From positions 188,688,813-188,752,812 of the forward strand of contig NC_039359.1 of assembly GCF_003573695.1 (NCBI RefSeq): 64,000 nt of DNA, read 5' to 3'. Within the stretch, counting starts at the first letter, position 1, and each line of letters starts with the position of its first letter. Positions 1 through 11,870 of this stretch are shown here, piece by piece. A program made the translations under genes and the position numbers. Below the pieces are notes generated by a model. It saw only the letters and a list, made by a program, of their open reading frames with translations. It ran no database searches and had not been told where the DNA came from. This DNA is from Papaver somniferum (lineage: Eukaryota > Streptophyta > Magnoliopsida > Ranunculales > Papaveraceae).

Positions 1-918
1 AATCAACAACACAGCTACACTCTCCAAGATTAGCCCTGACATGATCGTTTCCGATCATATATTTCATCCATCCATCCCAGGAGTGCAATGGAGTTTGGTA
101 AATTTTTAAATCTACTGGATAGGTTAGATGCTCATTCTTCTGGAGTCAGAACCTTATTACACATTCTGGAGAAGATCGATGATACTGTTGGGTGGGTACA
201 TGCGCAAAATAGGAGATAACACCTACCTTGAGTTCTCCTGGATCTCCTTGCTGCTGATTATAAATATTGGAGATTTCTTTGTTTCCGTTAATGATCGCTC
301 TACCACCGCTAAAAAATGACGAAGAGGAGCCTGACGCTGCAGACGAAAGCACGGAGCCGGACGAGCAACAAATACAGAAGAGGGTCAATAACCCTTTTCA
401 TACGAACAGAGTTTCTATAGTTTGAACAAAAGAAGAATTCCTTGAACGGGAGTCGATGACTGGGCATACCACACTCATGCTCCATAACCGGGCAAGCAAC
501 GCGCCAAGATCACCGCCCCATAGCCGAACAAGTAGTGCACGAAGATTTCCACTCCACGACCTAACTAGCAGCGTGCTAAGATCACCAGCCACTCAGACTT
601 GTAGCGATCCACAGCACCAGCATCCTGTGGCCAAACCAGAAGTACGCCACTCTTTATAGCATCATCACCCTGTGGACAATCCATAAGTACTCCAAGTGCC
701 AGTACCATAGCAAAGCCAGAGGTACGCCAAGCGCCACCACCTTGTGGCCAAGCCTCCAATGCAAATATCATAAACCACTCATGCCTCTTGCCAAGGTCAG
801 TCGAATTTTTCCTGACAATCTCCTCATGTCTTGCCCTTTCGATTCTTGTCATCTCCTGTTACCATCTCATACTTACCCCGCAACAATGCCCCTGTTACGT
901 GCTAAGCAGGGGACTTAA
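1..918 (+). mobile_element. Element D internal region (3' end only)
   Basis: Last 918 bases of the internal region of a plus-strand LTR retrotransposon whose 5' part lies left of the window. The assignment rests on close alignment of about 1-420 with the reverse complement of 20760-21340, the matching region of element C, and on the PPT that ends it. A broken reading frame about 60 residues long with a hydrophobic stretch is visible at 128-319. It is followed in another frame by an acidic tail (DEEEPDAADESTEPDEQ). No pol domain is visible. Confidence 0.75.
904..918 (+). other. Polypurine tract of element D
   Basis: AAGCAGGGGACTTAA directly precedes the LTR start TATTGATGGTGG. The same motif, reverse complemented, precedes the 3' LTRs of B (8711-8724) and C (20519-20533). 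This fixes D as plus strand and 919 as the first base of its 3' LTR. Confidence 0.75.
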
Positions 919-3459
919 TATTGATGGTGGTTTTTAGCTTAGAGCGAAAACCGTAAAATTCTGTCTACCTGACCCGTCATCAGAAGTAGTAGACCTTGAT
1001 ATATCTGTATTCCGCAGAGAATTTGGAGAATATATCAGAATCTGATGACTGCCTATGTCTATCGTCATATTATATTGAAACTCAAGCTCCTAGATGAATT
1101 GTTCACTAGTATAGAGCGTAATGAGTATTTAAGCTCCTAGCTGCATTACTCACTAATGCCGGAGCCTGCTGAGTATTCATCTTGTGCTATGTTCCCCGAC
1201 TGAACCCTTAATATTGATATGGCATGACAATTTGTGTTCACTCGCAGCAGAGTAGCACGAATTTCCAAGTATCAAGGTTAAGGTCCTTGCATAAAAGTAC
1301 TCAATCGGAAAGCATACTTCTCTCTGACAATAAACTTAAAGAACTCTGTGTCAACACATATAATTCAGTCAATTTTGTGATAATTCACGAGATTCAAATA
1401 TTACCCCGACTATTGCAGAAATTAGGGTTTTGCGCCCTGCGCAGTATGTTAGACCCCGTTGGTTGAAATTAAGCCTAGGTGAACTAAGCAATTAATCCGC
1501 CATGGATTAGTAGGTGGAAAATCCTGCCCAAAATCAGAAAGGAGCCGCGGAATAGGAGCATCAGCAAAGGGAGGTGTGTCCATGCCTTAGGTCAGCGGGC
1601 GCCATTTTCAATTGGCCACGCCGAATGTTGCCCGACCGGCCCTATTTCCTGTCGACCAATCAGGTCGTTTAAAACCCTCCACATGCTGGATGGGCCCATA
1701 CTTGCCGGCCCTATTTCCCATCGATGAATCAGGTCGACTTAAATCCGCCACACACACACCAGAAGTGTGGTCACGCCCATGCTTGGCCGGCCTCTCTTAT
1801 ATTAACCAATCAGGTTGCTCCAAACTTGCCACAATGTTAAAAGAGGAAAACTGCGCCAAATGGTCACAAGGCCATTGGCTTTCCAAAAACCGCGCCAACA
1901 TGCCAAACGTGCCATGTTGCACCAATGAGCTGAACGACATGCAAACATGCCACTCCGCCACGCCAAACGTTCCACTTTGTGGAAGCATGCCAAAACATGC
2001 CGATGTGCCGTAAATAGCATGTCGGCGTGCTAACCTACCTCCTGTTCGTGGCCAACGCCATGATGTGCTTAAATTAGGGTTTTCTAGTCAGAAGCACGAC
2101 TCTGCTTTAGGCGCATTAACCAAAACCCGAATTTCCAGTTGTGGCTTAAATTACGCCACTATTGGGACCCATAACATGCCACGAGACATGCGGGACCCAG
2201 GAAACCCTAAGAATGGCGCCATATCATGGCCAGTCATAGCAAACCTTTCTCTTGTGACCGTTTCCACATTAGGGACTTACTATAGTTCCTTTGGAGTGAC
2301 TATGGCACCATTTGCACAAAAAGGCGTCACTATGCCGCGACCGCATGCCACACACACTAATTAGGGTCTCGGCATGCCAAACCCTAATTTAGTCGAAGTT
2401 GCTACACCAACCAAGACAAACCATGCTACCCAGAGCATTGGGATTTATGTGGCAACTAGAACTAATGTTGCTAAGCCATATTTGGGTCTAACACCAATAT
2501 GCCAAAATCTAGCGGCCATGGCTACGCCAGGCGCTGCTTGCACCACCGATCCACCGGAATGCGCTAACTATGCCAACCATGCCATTGTGCGCTAAATATG
2601 CCAATATGTCATTGACATGTGACAATGACGCCACTGTGCTATTATTGGGCGCCAACAGAATGTGGCCATAATCAATGGCTGCCCTTTTTCATGAGTTACA
2701 ATCTCAGCCGTCCAAATTCGCCACAGAATTGACAGGCATGTGGCAAGTCTCTTTACTTTGACTTGTCACACATAGCAATCTGCTACACGTTTTCCGCCAA
2801 AACATTCGCGACATCAAACATGTCACAAACTTGAGGATACTCATAAGGGTATTGGTCTGGCGGTTTACAGCGTGCGGCGTGCAACACGCCCATTATAAAG
2901 AAAGTGTCAGAAAGCAGGGCAGTTAGTGGCGGCAAGAACTAGTGGGTGTAAACTAACCCGTCTCCTTCATAGTAGGAACGTGGTTTCTGGAATTTACACA
3001 CGACCCCACTTCTCCATCACTCAATCATTCCCACTTTCTACAAGATCAGGGTGCGTTCAATATGACTTGTATAAATAGGCTCTACCTATTTCAACCAAAC
3101 GGCAACAGTTTGGTTAACAACAACACAGTATCCAGAAAACACCAAAGAACTGATGCTTACATTCCGTAAGCCAGTTCCACATTATGATACAAGTCATAAA
3201 ATAACCACACCTTCAGAATTAACCATTCTGGTCTCAATACCTTCTTCGCTTCCCTCCCTAAGACCAACCCTTCTCCTTCACTTTGTGACCGAAGCAAGCC
3301 TGGAATGGCCATTTCTTGGTTTAGGCCAAGATTGTACAGATTGATCTATCGAATCTTAAGTACTCCCGCGCCATGCATTTGTTTAAGGTTTAGGCTCGTT
3401 TCTCATCCAAACTCCTAAATTTACCAAAACCAGCAGAAACAGTTTTTTACCCATAAACA
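919..3459 (+). mobile_element. 3' LTR of element D (about 2.54 kb)
   Basis: Starts TATTGATGGTGG (TG mutated to TA) right after the PPT and ends ACCCATAAACA. Its first 500 and last 700 bases align with the solo LTR at 57692-60299. The middle (about 1600-2650) is instead built from diverged units containing CGACCAATCAGGTCG and GCATGCCA-type words, the same material as the 81-bp array of element C seen from the other strand. The following ctgac (3460-3464) is the likely right TSD; the left copy would be outside the window. Confidence 0.8.
3070..3079 (+). promoter_or_regulatory. LTR TATA box (element D)
   Basis: TATAAATAGG, 390 bases before the LTR end, inside the conserved context GACTTGTATAAATAGG. 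The same box occurs in I (59918) and, on the minus strand, in A and C. It is the likely core promoter of the lineage, with transcription starting some 30 bases downstream. Confidence 0.6.
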
Positions 3460-3659
3460 CTGACATTTCTTGTAATGGGTGCATTGCACGCCGCACGTTG
3501 TAAACCGCCAGACCAATACCCAGATTAGTATCCTCTAGTTTGTGACATGTTTGATGTCTCGAGTGTTTCGTGGGAAAATGTTCAACAATTTTCTGAGTGG
3601 GTCTAATGTGCAAGACCTAGTTATTCTGACCAATCGCGCGCAAGCTAGGCGTCATAATA

Positions 3660-3835
3660 TCATAGTGACATAGTGGAAAAGTGGCGCCTTCTAGTAGAAC
3701 AATGTCAAAGTGGCGTCTGCCAGTGGCGAGGTGGCGCCTGCCAATGGCGTAGTGGCAAGGTGGCAAAGTGGCGCATGCCAATAGCATAGCGGCAAAGTGG
3801 CACCTGCCAGTGGCAAAGTGGCGCATACTATATCT
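3660..3835 (-). repeat. Degenerate short-unit GC-rich minisatellite in LTR C
   Basis: Runs of AGTGGCGCCTGCCA and AGTGGCGCATGCCA alternating with GGCATAGTGGCAAAGTGG, in units of about 10-20 bases. A counterpart lies at 31915-32105 in the other LTR of C, and a diverged one at about 1860-2010 in D. Confidence 0.6.
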
Positions 3836-4029
3836 TGGCATATTGTTGTTAGATCCAATTATGGCTCAATGATATTAGCTCTAGTTGCCACATCGAACTT
3901 AATACCCAGGTGATGTTATTTGGCATGGGACGACACAGCGGTCTTAACCAAATTAGGTTTTGGCATGTCAAAGCCCTAATTAGTGCGTGCGACTATGTTG
4001 ACGCCGAGACCACTAGGTGTTGGCGCGGT

Positions 4030-4500
4030 TTGGGCTCATTTTAAATGCGTGTGGCGTATTTAGAGCGACCTGATTGGTCGATGGAAAGGGGGATGTCAAG
4101 CAGCATGGGGCCGACCTCATTCTAAATGCATATGGCGCATTTAGAGCGACCTGATTAGTCGATGGAAAGGGGGACGACAAGCAGCATAGGGCCAGCCTCA
4201 TTCTAAATGCTTGTGACGCATTTAGAGCGACCTGATTGGTCGATGGAAAGGGGGCCGGAAAACATCATGGGAATGGCTTCATTCTAAATGTGTGTGGCGC
4301 ATTTAGAGCGACCTGATTGGTCGATGGAAAGGGGGCCGACAAGCAACATGGGGCCTGCCTTATTCTAAATGCGTGTGGCACATTTAGAGCGACCTGATTG
4401 GTCGATGGAAAGGGGGCCGACAAGCATGGGGCCGTCTTATTCTAAATGCCTGTGGCGCATTTAGAGCGACCGGATTGGTCGATGGGAGAGGGGGCCGGCA
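4030..4500 (-). repeat. 81-bp tandem array in LTR C
   Basis: Six copies of a unit containing GCGCATTTAGAGCGACC followed by TGATTGGTCGATGGAAAGG. The word GATGG recurs at 4080, 4161, 4242, 4323, 4404 and 4481: exactly 81 bases each time, with a final 77. The partner array in the 5' LTR is at 32300-32770. Because 81 is a multiple of three, the array creates false open frames. Confidence 0.9.
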
Positions 4501-5087
4501 GGATAAATACGAAGCATGACCAACGGCCACAGGCGGCGCCTGTTGGAGCGGATTGGCCGGCTATGTGGCGTGGCCGCGCCTCTTTTTTCATTGCTCCTAT
4601 TTGCCACAATTCCTCTTTTGTTTATTGTTTTATGGTAGGACTTTGCTCCTACTAGATCCATGGAGGATCAGTTTCCTATTTTACACAGGTTTGGCCTCAA
4701 CCAATAGGGTTGAGATATTTGCACAAGGTGCAAAAGACCTAATTTTTGCAAATAGGTAAAATTAGGTTAGAAAATTGAATTTCGTGAGCTGACACAAAAT
4801 TAAACATTTTTCGACAAACTATTTGTGCGTTGGCACAAGAAATCTCTTTATCAGAGAGCGGTACAACTTGCGTGTTCCTGAGTATTTTCATGCAAATCTT
4901 AATACTAACACTTCGGGAAATTCATGCTACTCCGCTGCGAGTGAACAATAATTGTCATGTCATACCAATATTAAGAGTTCAGCTGGAGAACATAGCATAG
5001 GAAAATACTTGACCAGCTGTACATTTGTGAATAATGCAAGCGGGAGTTTAATAAAATTTATAGAATCTTTGGGATTATTGCTTGTAG

Positions 5088-5092
5088 ATAGG
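5088..5092. other. Left TSD of element B
   Basis: ttgct directly before the B terminus TGTAGATAGGG. The right copy is ttggt at 20339-20343, with one mismatch. Removing 5093-20343 restores gggattattgct-acatgcacc, which matches the uninterrupted LTR copy at about 63323-63341. Confidence 0.85.
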
Positions 5093-8000
5093 GAAAAACG
5101 AGCCGCCGGTTTTTCTGGAAAGTGAAGAGTCGAGCGTGCTGTCGAGACTCCTCAGCCGGGAAAAATGTTAATCCTCACACAGATGCACCCCTGCAAAGGG
5201 GGTGCTTAGATTCGGGAAATCAATCTGTATGACTCCGGCCTAAACCAAGACAATGGCCGTTCCAGAATCAATTCGGTCACAAAGAGGGAGATGGTTTGAT
5301 CTGTAGGAGGAAAGCTGAGAATTGTGTGGGATCAATGATGATCAAGGATTGTGGATGTGTTGAAGGTTTATGCAATATTGCTGAACTGCTGAAGTTGAGT
5401 TCTGTGAATAAGTTTATATCGAGTTGTTGATAGATAATGATGATAATCGATGATTGATGATATCCTGATGTCCTCGATTTAGACTTATTTTTATTGAAAG
5501 AATGATGTACCACTGATCCTTGTAAGTGTGACGGTTTCTTGAGTGAAAGAGTGGGAAAGTGGGAGATCATGGTAAAGCCAGTTCCATGTCGTGCGGAGAC
5601 TTTACTGATCGTGCACCCACTACTTTGCTAACTCCTTCAACCGTTTACACGACTTACGCACATTTCTTGTTGTGGATGAATCCACGTGCCGTAGACCGCC
5701 AAACCAAAACCCTAAGCGATATCCCCCCATTTGTGACGTGATTGATATTTCAAGAATCGTGGAGTCTGCAAGGCAGACGTGTATTAGTTAGTCAGTTGTT
5801 GACTGATTTAGACTGTGAGTCGAGTTTTGTTGAATCAATCATAAGTGGTGAATGCTCAGTGATTCATGGATTGAACATGTAGTTCTATGATATGTCAATG
5901 AATTACTGACTAGAGCGAATGAGAAAGTATTGCTCAACTCGATGAATTGCTGAATATTGAGAGTTTGTCGAGCAATTGAGCAAGTATTGCTCAATTCGAC
6001 GAATTTGATAATTTTGGTGTGCAACTGAGCAAGTGTTTCTCAATTCAACAAAATACTGAATATTGATAATTTGACGTGCAATTGAGAAAGTGTTTCTCAT
6101 TTCGACAACTACTGATGAATTACTGAACATTGATGGTTGGATCAATATTCGAGCAACTCAGCAAGTATTGCTCAATTCGACGAATTATTTACTGGTGCCG
6201 TGACCCAATAAAATATTAATAAAAAATATTGGTGAATTACCGAATATTATTAATTTGGATGTTGATTGCTGAATCAACATTATTTTGTGTTTGAACTTGC
6301 TCAGAATGGTGATTCGTGGAGCATTTGTTCGAAACCCTAATTTTATAAATCCTTCATCAATTGGTGAATTGCTGAAAATTGGTCATGAGTGAGGAAGGAC
6401 CAACCACATGGAATGATGAGCATCCATGGGTGCCCAGTGCTCGAGTGAGCACGCTCCAGGGTTCTCAGTTTGAGAGTTGGTGAAAAACGATGATTAAATG
6501 CAGGATTCATTATTTATTGAAATATTGTTGGATTCAGCATTAGGTGATAAAACCTAGGTATGAGAGATGAGTACCGACCAAGAGAGCGTGGGACCGGCTC
6601 TTGGTGGTCACGGGACCAGTTGTTGGTCATTTGGAGAATCCCCAGTTGGTTGGAGAGAGTTCGGGCCCAGTATGAGAAATTGAGCAAATTAGGTCAGAAT
6701 TATGAAAACGTGTGGGACCGGCCTTGTGCAAGACCTAGGAATGACTCTGGTCGGTCATTAAGGCATGCACATGTTGCGGTGGTGTCCGTGTTTCCATACT
6801 GAGAGTTTCAGTATTTTCTGATGCGCGTTCGAGCGACATAGTGAATTTTCAGAAGAGTTTCATCTTGACTGAGAATTCTCGATTTTTATTGGAATGAGCA
6901 TGTATGCTCAATTCATAAATATTTTGAGAATATTAAAAAAAAAGTGTTTTAATATTTAAAATTTCCGTGAGAGGCTAGCCAGTCGTGTGACTATGTTGGC
7001 TTTTGGTTTTTCGTGATTTGAGTAATATTCGAGAAAATATGGAGAAATCATGAATTTTGCTCAAACCCCAGGAGTTTCATGAATTAAGGAAAATAATAAT
7101 TATGAAAGATTAGGTATTGCAAGGCGTGGGCCGGCCATGGATAGGTTATGGATGGCCGGCTAGGTTGCCCGGTCCCACACACCTTTCCCTATTTTTATTA
7201 TTTTTCATGAATCCTTGAAGTTATGGAGAATCCACGAGTTTTTGTTGAAACAGAGGAGTTTCGTGAGATTAGGGAATAATAATTATAAAAGCTAAGGAGT
7301 GTGATGTGTGGGACCGGCCACGGCTTAGGCATGTCCGTCCGGTTAGGTTGCCCGGTCCCGCACACCTCTCCTTATTTTATAATATTATTTCGTGAATCCA
7401 CCAAGTTATGGATAATTCACGAGTTTTGCAAAAACAAGGAAAGTTGCTAAAACCAAGGAGTTTTCGTGAGTTCACGAAATAACAAAAAATAAGGAAAATA
7501 ATGGGAGAGGCACGGACCGACCATGGCTAGGACACGTCCGGCCAGCCGGCTGGTGGGCCCGGCCCTGGGCGTCTCTTATTATTTTATTAATATTTATTGT
7601 TTTCTCCTGTTTTGCGAAGGATTCATCATTATTTCATATTTTTGAACACTCGTTCGTGCTTTAGGGTGCTCAGTCGTGCATCATTGTCGAGTACACTCGC
7701 AACATTTTTGTGGGTCTTATTCAGTGATGGTCCGGATGCCCGGTTGTTGAGTATCTATTACTAATCTATGAATTCAGTGGAGAATAATCCATCAAACTGA
7801 GTAATAAAAATGATAAGTTGTTCATTATTAATTCGCAGGATCAGCTTTGGATTCGACTACGAATTCAGAATAATAAAACAAGCATTACCATCCTATGGGA
7901 TCGTGGATTCGACCATAGAATCAGAGTAATTAAGATTATCTATTACCATTTCATGAGATCAGTGGATTCGATCATGAAATCGGAGTAATGAGTTAGCACA

Positions 8001-8710
8001 GTTGTTTTATTTCCATTCTACGAGATCAAGCCGTGGATTCGACCATGGAATAGGAGAAATTGTTATTGCCATTCCATGGGATGAGGCCGTGGATTCGACC
8101 ATGGAATATGAGCAATTGTTATTGCCATTCCATGGGATCAGGCCGTGGATTCGACCATGGAATAGGAGCAATAATAGATTATTATGGGAATTCAGTAGTG
8201 AATGTAGAGACAGGATTAATCTATTGCAGAAAATATATTAGCCAGTTAAAGCGTCACATCTATTCTGAATGGTGCATAGTCAGGGAGTCACGATGTTGTT
8301 TACAACCTGAAGGCGTTAGTGTTCTCAATCTACGGAGAACCGCCTGAATCTATGCACAGTCTCTCCACATAATCAGGGAACGGTGAGTGTCACCGACTTC
8401 CTGAAGGCGTACGCCGCCCAACTATTCTATGTGGAGGTGGGTCTCTCTCCTGCAGTCAGGGAACAATGAGTATCACCGACGTCCTGAAGGCGTTAAGCTC
8501 TCAATCTAAGGAGAACCTCCCAAATACTTTATTCTGCATAGAGGTCACGACGAAATGCCAGGGATCGAATGCTCAGCTGGTGGAGGCTTTTCAAAAACAT
8601 ATTCATCATGGCGTCGTAAAATATGAATCGTTGCATGCCTGAAATCCGTGTCAAAAACATGCCTCATGATTTTACGGTTTTTTCCCTTTGTTGAAAATCC
8701 ACCATCTACA
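5093..8710 (-). mobile_element. 3' LTR of element B (3618 bp)
   Basis: Aligns almost end to end with 15747-20338. Termini on the plus strand are TGTAGATAGGGAAAAACGAG and CCACCATCTACA. It contains repeats of GAGCAAGTATTGCTCAATTCG (about 5930-6190), units of roughly 200 bases ending in CCGGTCCCGCACACC (about 7080-7560) and a unit of about 55 bases at 7850-8165. It carries only one copy of the 945-bp segment that is doubled in the 5' LTR. Confidence 0.88.
7850..8165. repeat. Approximately 55-bp tandem units in LTR B
   Basis: Repeats built on CCATGGGATCAGGCCGTGG followed by ATTCGACCATGGAATAGGAG. The last three units are nearly identical and earlier ones are diverged. The counterpart is at 19480-19795 in the 5' LTR. 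The array produces the false open frames seen at 8002-8347. Confidence 0.7.
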
Positions 8711-8724
8711 TTAAGTTCCCTGCT
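8711..8724 (-). other. Polypurine tract of element B
   Basis: On the minus strand AGCAGGGAACTTAA immediately precedes the LTR start TGTAGATGGTGG. It matches the PPTs of D (904-918) and C (20519-20533). Confidence 0.7.
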
Positions 8725-10297
8725 TAGTGAGGAACAATCATGTTCCGCAGTAAGCATTAAATGGTGATTTTCAGTCGACGAGATCAGTGGTTGAACTCGA
8801 TCTACAAAGGTATCGTCAGAATCCTCGATTTTCTCCAATGGTGTCATGTACGAGCAAAGTTTTAGGTGAGGACTCTGATGGTATGATAGAGTGAGATTCC
8901 CTGAGCACGGAGATGAAGCATCGCTGATTTGGTCTGTTGAAAGTCCAGTTTTGGTCAGTTTAGCGTTTATGGGCTCGGCCAAAAAAAGGAAATCCTTGTT
9001 TTAGGAACAGGCGTTCGTTCGTTTGTTAATTAAGAAATAAACAAAATATAGTGATAAAAATTTTGTCTATGCGTTTTCACGAAAGCCAAAATTTTATTTT
9101 TTAAATATGTAAGATTTCACAAAAGGAATAAACTCTCGTTTCAAAGGTGGATGCTCATACGAGAGAAAAGTTTTTTTTTTTCGATATGAGCTTTCGTAAA
9201 AAAATTTATTTTGGATATGGGAGCTTTCATAAATTTTTGAAAATACACTTCTCGTTTCAAAGAGAGAGCAAGAATATATACATATATGTTCAATGATACG
9301 TGAGTTTCACGTTAAAATGTATATTTTGTAAAATCAATGCTTTGATTTTGAACAACTGTTGAAAGTAGACAATTATTCACGGTGAAATAATGTCTGTATG
9401 TGAGTTTTCACAATTATGGAATGGACTTTTGTCCAATTTTTGAAAAACCAGCGAGTGTTCACAAAGTGAAAAGTTTATGTGAAATTAAGTTTTTGATTTT
9501 CAGCAATTGCTAGAAGTAAACAATTTTTGATAAAATACTGTTTGTATGGATTTTGTGATCTGATAGTGTATGCATAAAACCAATGGGTGTTCACTTGGTG
9601 GGAGTCGCTCACACGGTGAAAATAATGTGAAAGTTACGTGAATTGTTCACAGTTTTATGAAAATCAAGTTATGGTTTTGAATAACAAATTTTGTTCGTCT
9701 TTGCAGGTTTGAAGGAGCGAAAAAATTCTCAAGATTTTAGTCACTACAACTAGTGAAATTGTAAATAGGTAAGAGTTGGATGGTTTCCATTTTTGTAGAC
9801 GCTGTTGTGAGCACCTTTATTCCATGATTCATTGTTTTTTCGAATCCTTCGCTTTGTATGAACGATGTAATCTGAGTGGTGAGAGATCCTTCATACTGAG
9901 TTGTACTCCTGGTTATTCCATTAGCTTTATCTCGGGATGATCGTATAGTGAGATCCCGAATAAATGTAGGATTCACGAAAATGGAAGAAATTATACGGGA
10001 GAGGAGAACCCACAAGTAAGGACTACAAGATGACGTGTAGCCCCAGCCGTTTCTTTGGTGAGTTGTTAACGCTCCCTGTGCCATGACTTTTCCTTGACCG
10101 TGCAATTAGGGTCATGAAACAAAGGTTTATTATTTCTTTTCAGAATTTGGCTCCACAAAGGTCTTCAACTTGTTCCCGGATAAACAATTCAGTAATCCAG
10201 CATTGATGAAGAAGTCGATGTAAGTATCTCTTTCGTGCAGGTGATCGTGGCATCTCCTTGAACGAAATAATAATAATTGTTGTTGATGAATCTAGGA
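8725..10297. other. Element B internal region without a recognisable gene
   Basis: I see no sense-strand coding. About 9000-9720 is AT-rich with scattered words of the type TTTCACAAAA. Two good plus-strand acceptors, TCGTCTTTGCAG (ends 9706) and TATTTCTTTTCAG (ends 10142), and a donor TAG|GTAAGAG near 9763 suggest that leader exons of the antisense gene lie here. All frames of the segment after 9706 contain stops, so it would be untranslated. Confidence 0.4.
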
Positions 10298-11870
10298 AGA
10301 AATCATTGTAGATAAGCAGCATTTTGATGAAGCGTGCTCTTCTTTGGAACATGGGAATATGGAGAATTTCTGAAATCCCGAACCGAATGGAGATAACGGC
10401 GTTGCCAATGGAGATCCCGGTATTGTCGAGCCTTCAAATGATTTAGAGACTCCCTTAGTAAGTATATCTCCTATAATTTCTTCATAGAAGTATGAAATTG
10501 TTGATTTGTGAATGAATGAATGAGAATCTATGTAAATTTATGGATAACTTTGCCGAAATACGTCACCAGAAAATTTCAGACTTCAGATTTTACTAGAAAC
10601 GTTGTAGAATCCTCGTCCGAAGTCGTATTTTCGCGGTCTGCATATGTATCTTCAATCCCAGGAAATTTCCAAGCTTTGGAAAGAAGCTTTTTGAATTTTG
10701 AGAATTTTTAGGGCCTAAAAACGGCGAAATAGTGAACTTCCAGGAGACCTTCAGAACTTTTCCAGGTTGCATGTTGTCCGATGTTTTGGCCACATCTGTT
10801 AGCTCGTTCATTCTATTGCTATGAAATTTTGATATGTTGTAAAAAACATCCATACTAAGAGAATGGTATATGATGCAACCTTAAATTCTTTACCAATTGC
10901 TCCCAGTTCGTAGTTTAATATAGGGAAGTGTAGAATCTCTTCAGATGAGCTTGTCTGAAAAACGTGTTTCATGGCTTCTACACTATTTGCTCATGTTTTA
11001 GATGCATAGTAAAGAACTTAGATGATGTTAGTTCATTTACATGCTGGATTTTATGGTTGTGTTGGGTTTCCACGCTTGAATCATTCTAATCCCATGTAAT
11101 CATCACATTAGGTGCCAAATGCTGAAGTTAGGAATAATGGATCCAACAATGATGACTTGAGCAACCATGGAGCCGTTGATAATGAGACCTCCATCCCTGT
11201 ACCTCAAGGTCATGTAACACTTGTTGTTGATACCGTGGAGGTGACTGAAACTCCAATTATGCATGAGATGGTGGAACCCGAATCGAGAATGGAAGAAGCT
11301 GCTCCAACCGAAGTTGTTCCTATGATTGCTGACGTTGTTCCAACGAATGAGAACCGGATAATAGTGCATGAGTATCCCAAGGCATGGACTTATTTTACTC
11401 CTCCATTTGGTGAGACACTCCCATATCACAGGTTTCTTGGTGGATTTAGCGTTCCCATTGGATATGCTGCTATGTACAAGAAACCGTGGAAGATGTATGG
11501 GCACATCGTCGTTACCAAGGATCCGGAAAATATCTATTTCTTGACTAGGAAAGTAGAATTCATCTTGCGTGTTATAAATAATATCCGTATCACAGCTAGA
11601 AATATTGTCACCCGGGATGTACTCTTTGATTAGGATTACAACTTTAAGAAAGCTGAAGAACTTGGCTTCAATCTGAAGTGGCTTCGTCAAAAGATTGATG
11701 CTATCAGGAAAGCAGTGGGAGGTGACACTCCTTTCACCACCAGTGATTCCGTGTTGAAGAAGATGGATGAAGCTGCTGAGCTGACCAAGAAGCTGGAGGC
11801 GGAGAAAGCTGCTTTGCAAGTCTTGGAGGATGCAGAAAAGCAGAAATCTTATTTTGCTGACTTTCTTTAG
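10298..11870 (+). pseudogene. Spliced antisense gene inside element B, two in-frame stops
   Basis: Exon 10298-10457 and exon 11112-11870 are separated by a 654-base intron (GTAAGT at 10458, CATCACATTAG ending 11111) and join in phase 0. The protein is about 305 residues: an acidic, Asn/Asp-rich N-terminal half (to about residue 145), a compact core with FLGGFSVPIGYAAMY and YKKPWKMYGHI, then AEELGFNLKWLRQKID and a Glu/Lys/Ala coiled-coil tail. Two stops interrupt it, TGA at 10371 and TAG at 11631. Each is one transition from a sense codon (CGA, TGG), so they look like recent decay. It runs opposite to the element. The C-terminal pattern resembles plant PEARLI-4/phospholipase-like and MATH coiled-coil proteins as I remember them; function unknown. 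Antisense additional ORFs are known in Tat-type elements. Confidence 0.6.
10458..11111 (+). other. Intron of the antisense gene
   Basis: Donor CCCTTA|GTAAGTATAT and acceptor CATCACATTAG|GTGCC. The codon before the donor (TTA) and the first codon after the acceptor (GTG) are in the same frame, so removing 654 bases keeps the frame open. The intron is T-rich with stops in all plus frames. Confidence 0.6.

Larger units (their letters stand above)
3460..5092 (-). mobile_element. 3' LTR of element C, first visible piece
   Basis: Minus-strand LTR segment that aligns from 3460 to about 4640 with 31722-32889 and from about 4684 to 5092 with 62933-63330, the two pieces of C's other LTR. It begins mid-LTR because element D is inserted just left of it, and it stops at 5092 where element B is inserted. 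It continues at 20344. It contains short GC-rich direct repeats and the 81-bp array. Confidence 0.78.

Noticed and set aside
6560..6802. 80-residue plus frame MRDEYRPRERGTGSWW
   Set aside because: Within LTR B. Copies at 17232 and 18093 differ in frame and length, so it is not conserved as protein.
8002..8347. Two overlapping plus frames with repeated MGSGRGFDHGIG-type sequence
   Set aside because: Translation of the 55-bp LTR repeat; mirrored at 19686-19931 in the other LTR.
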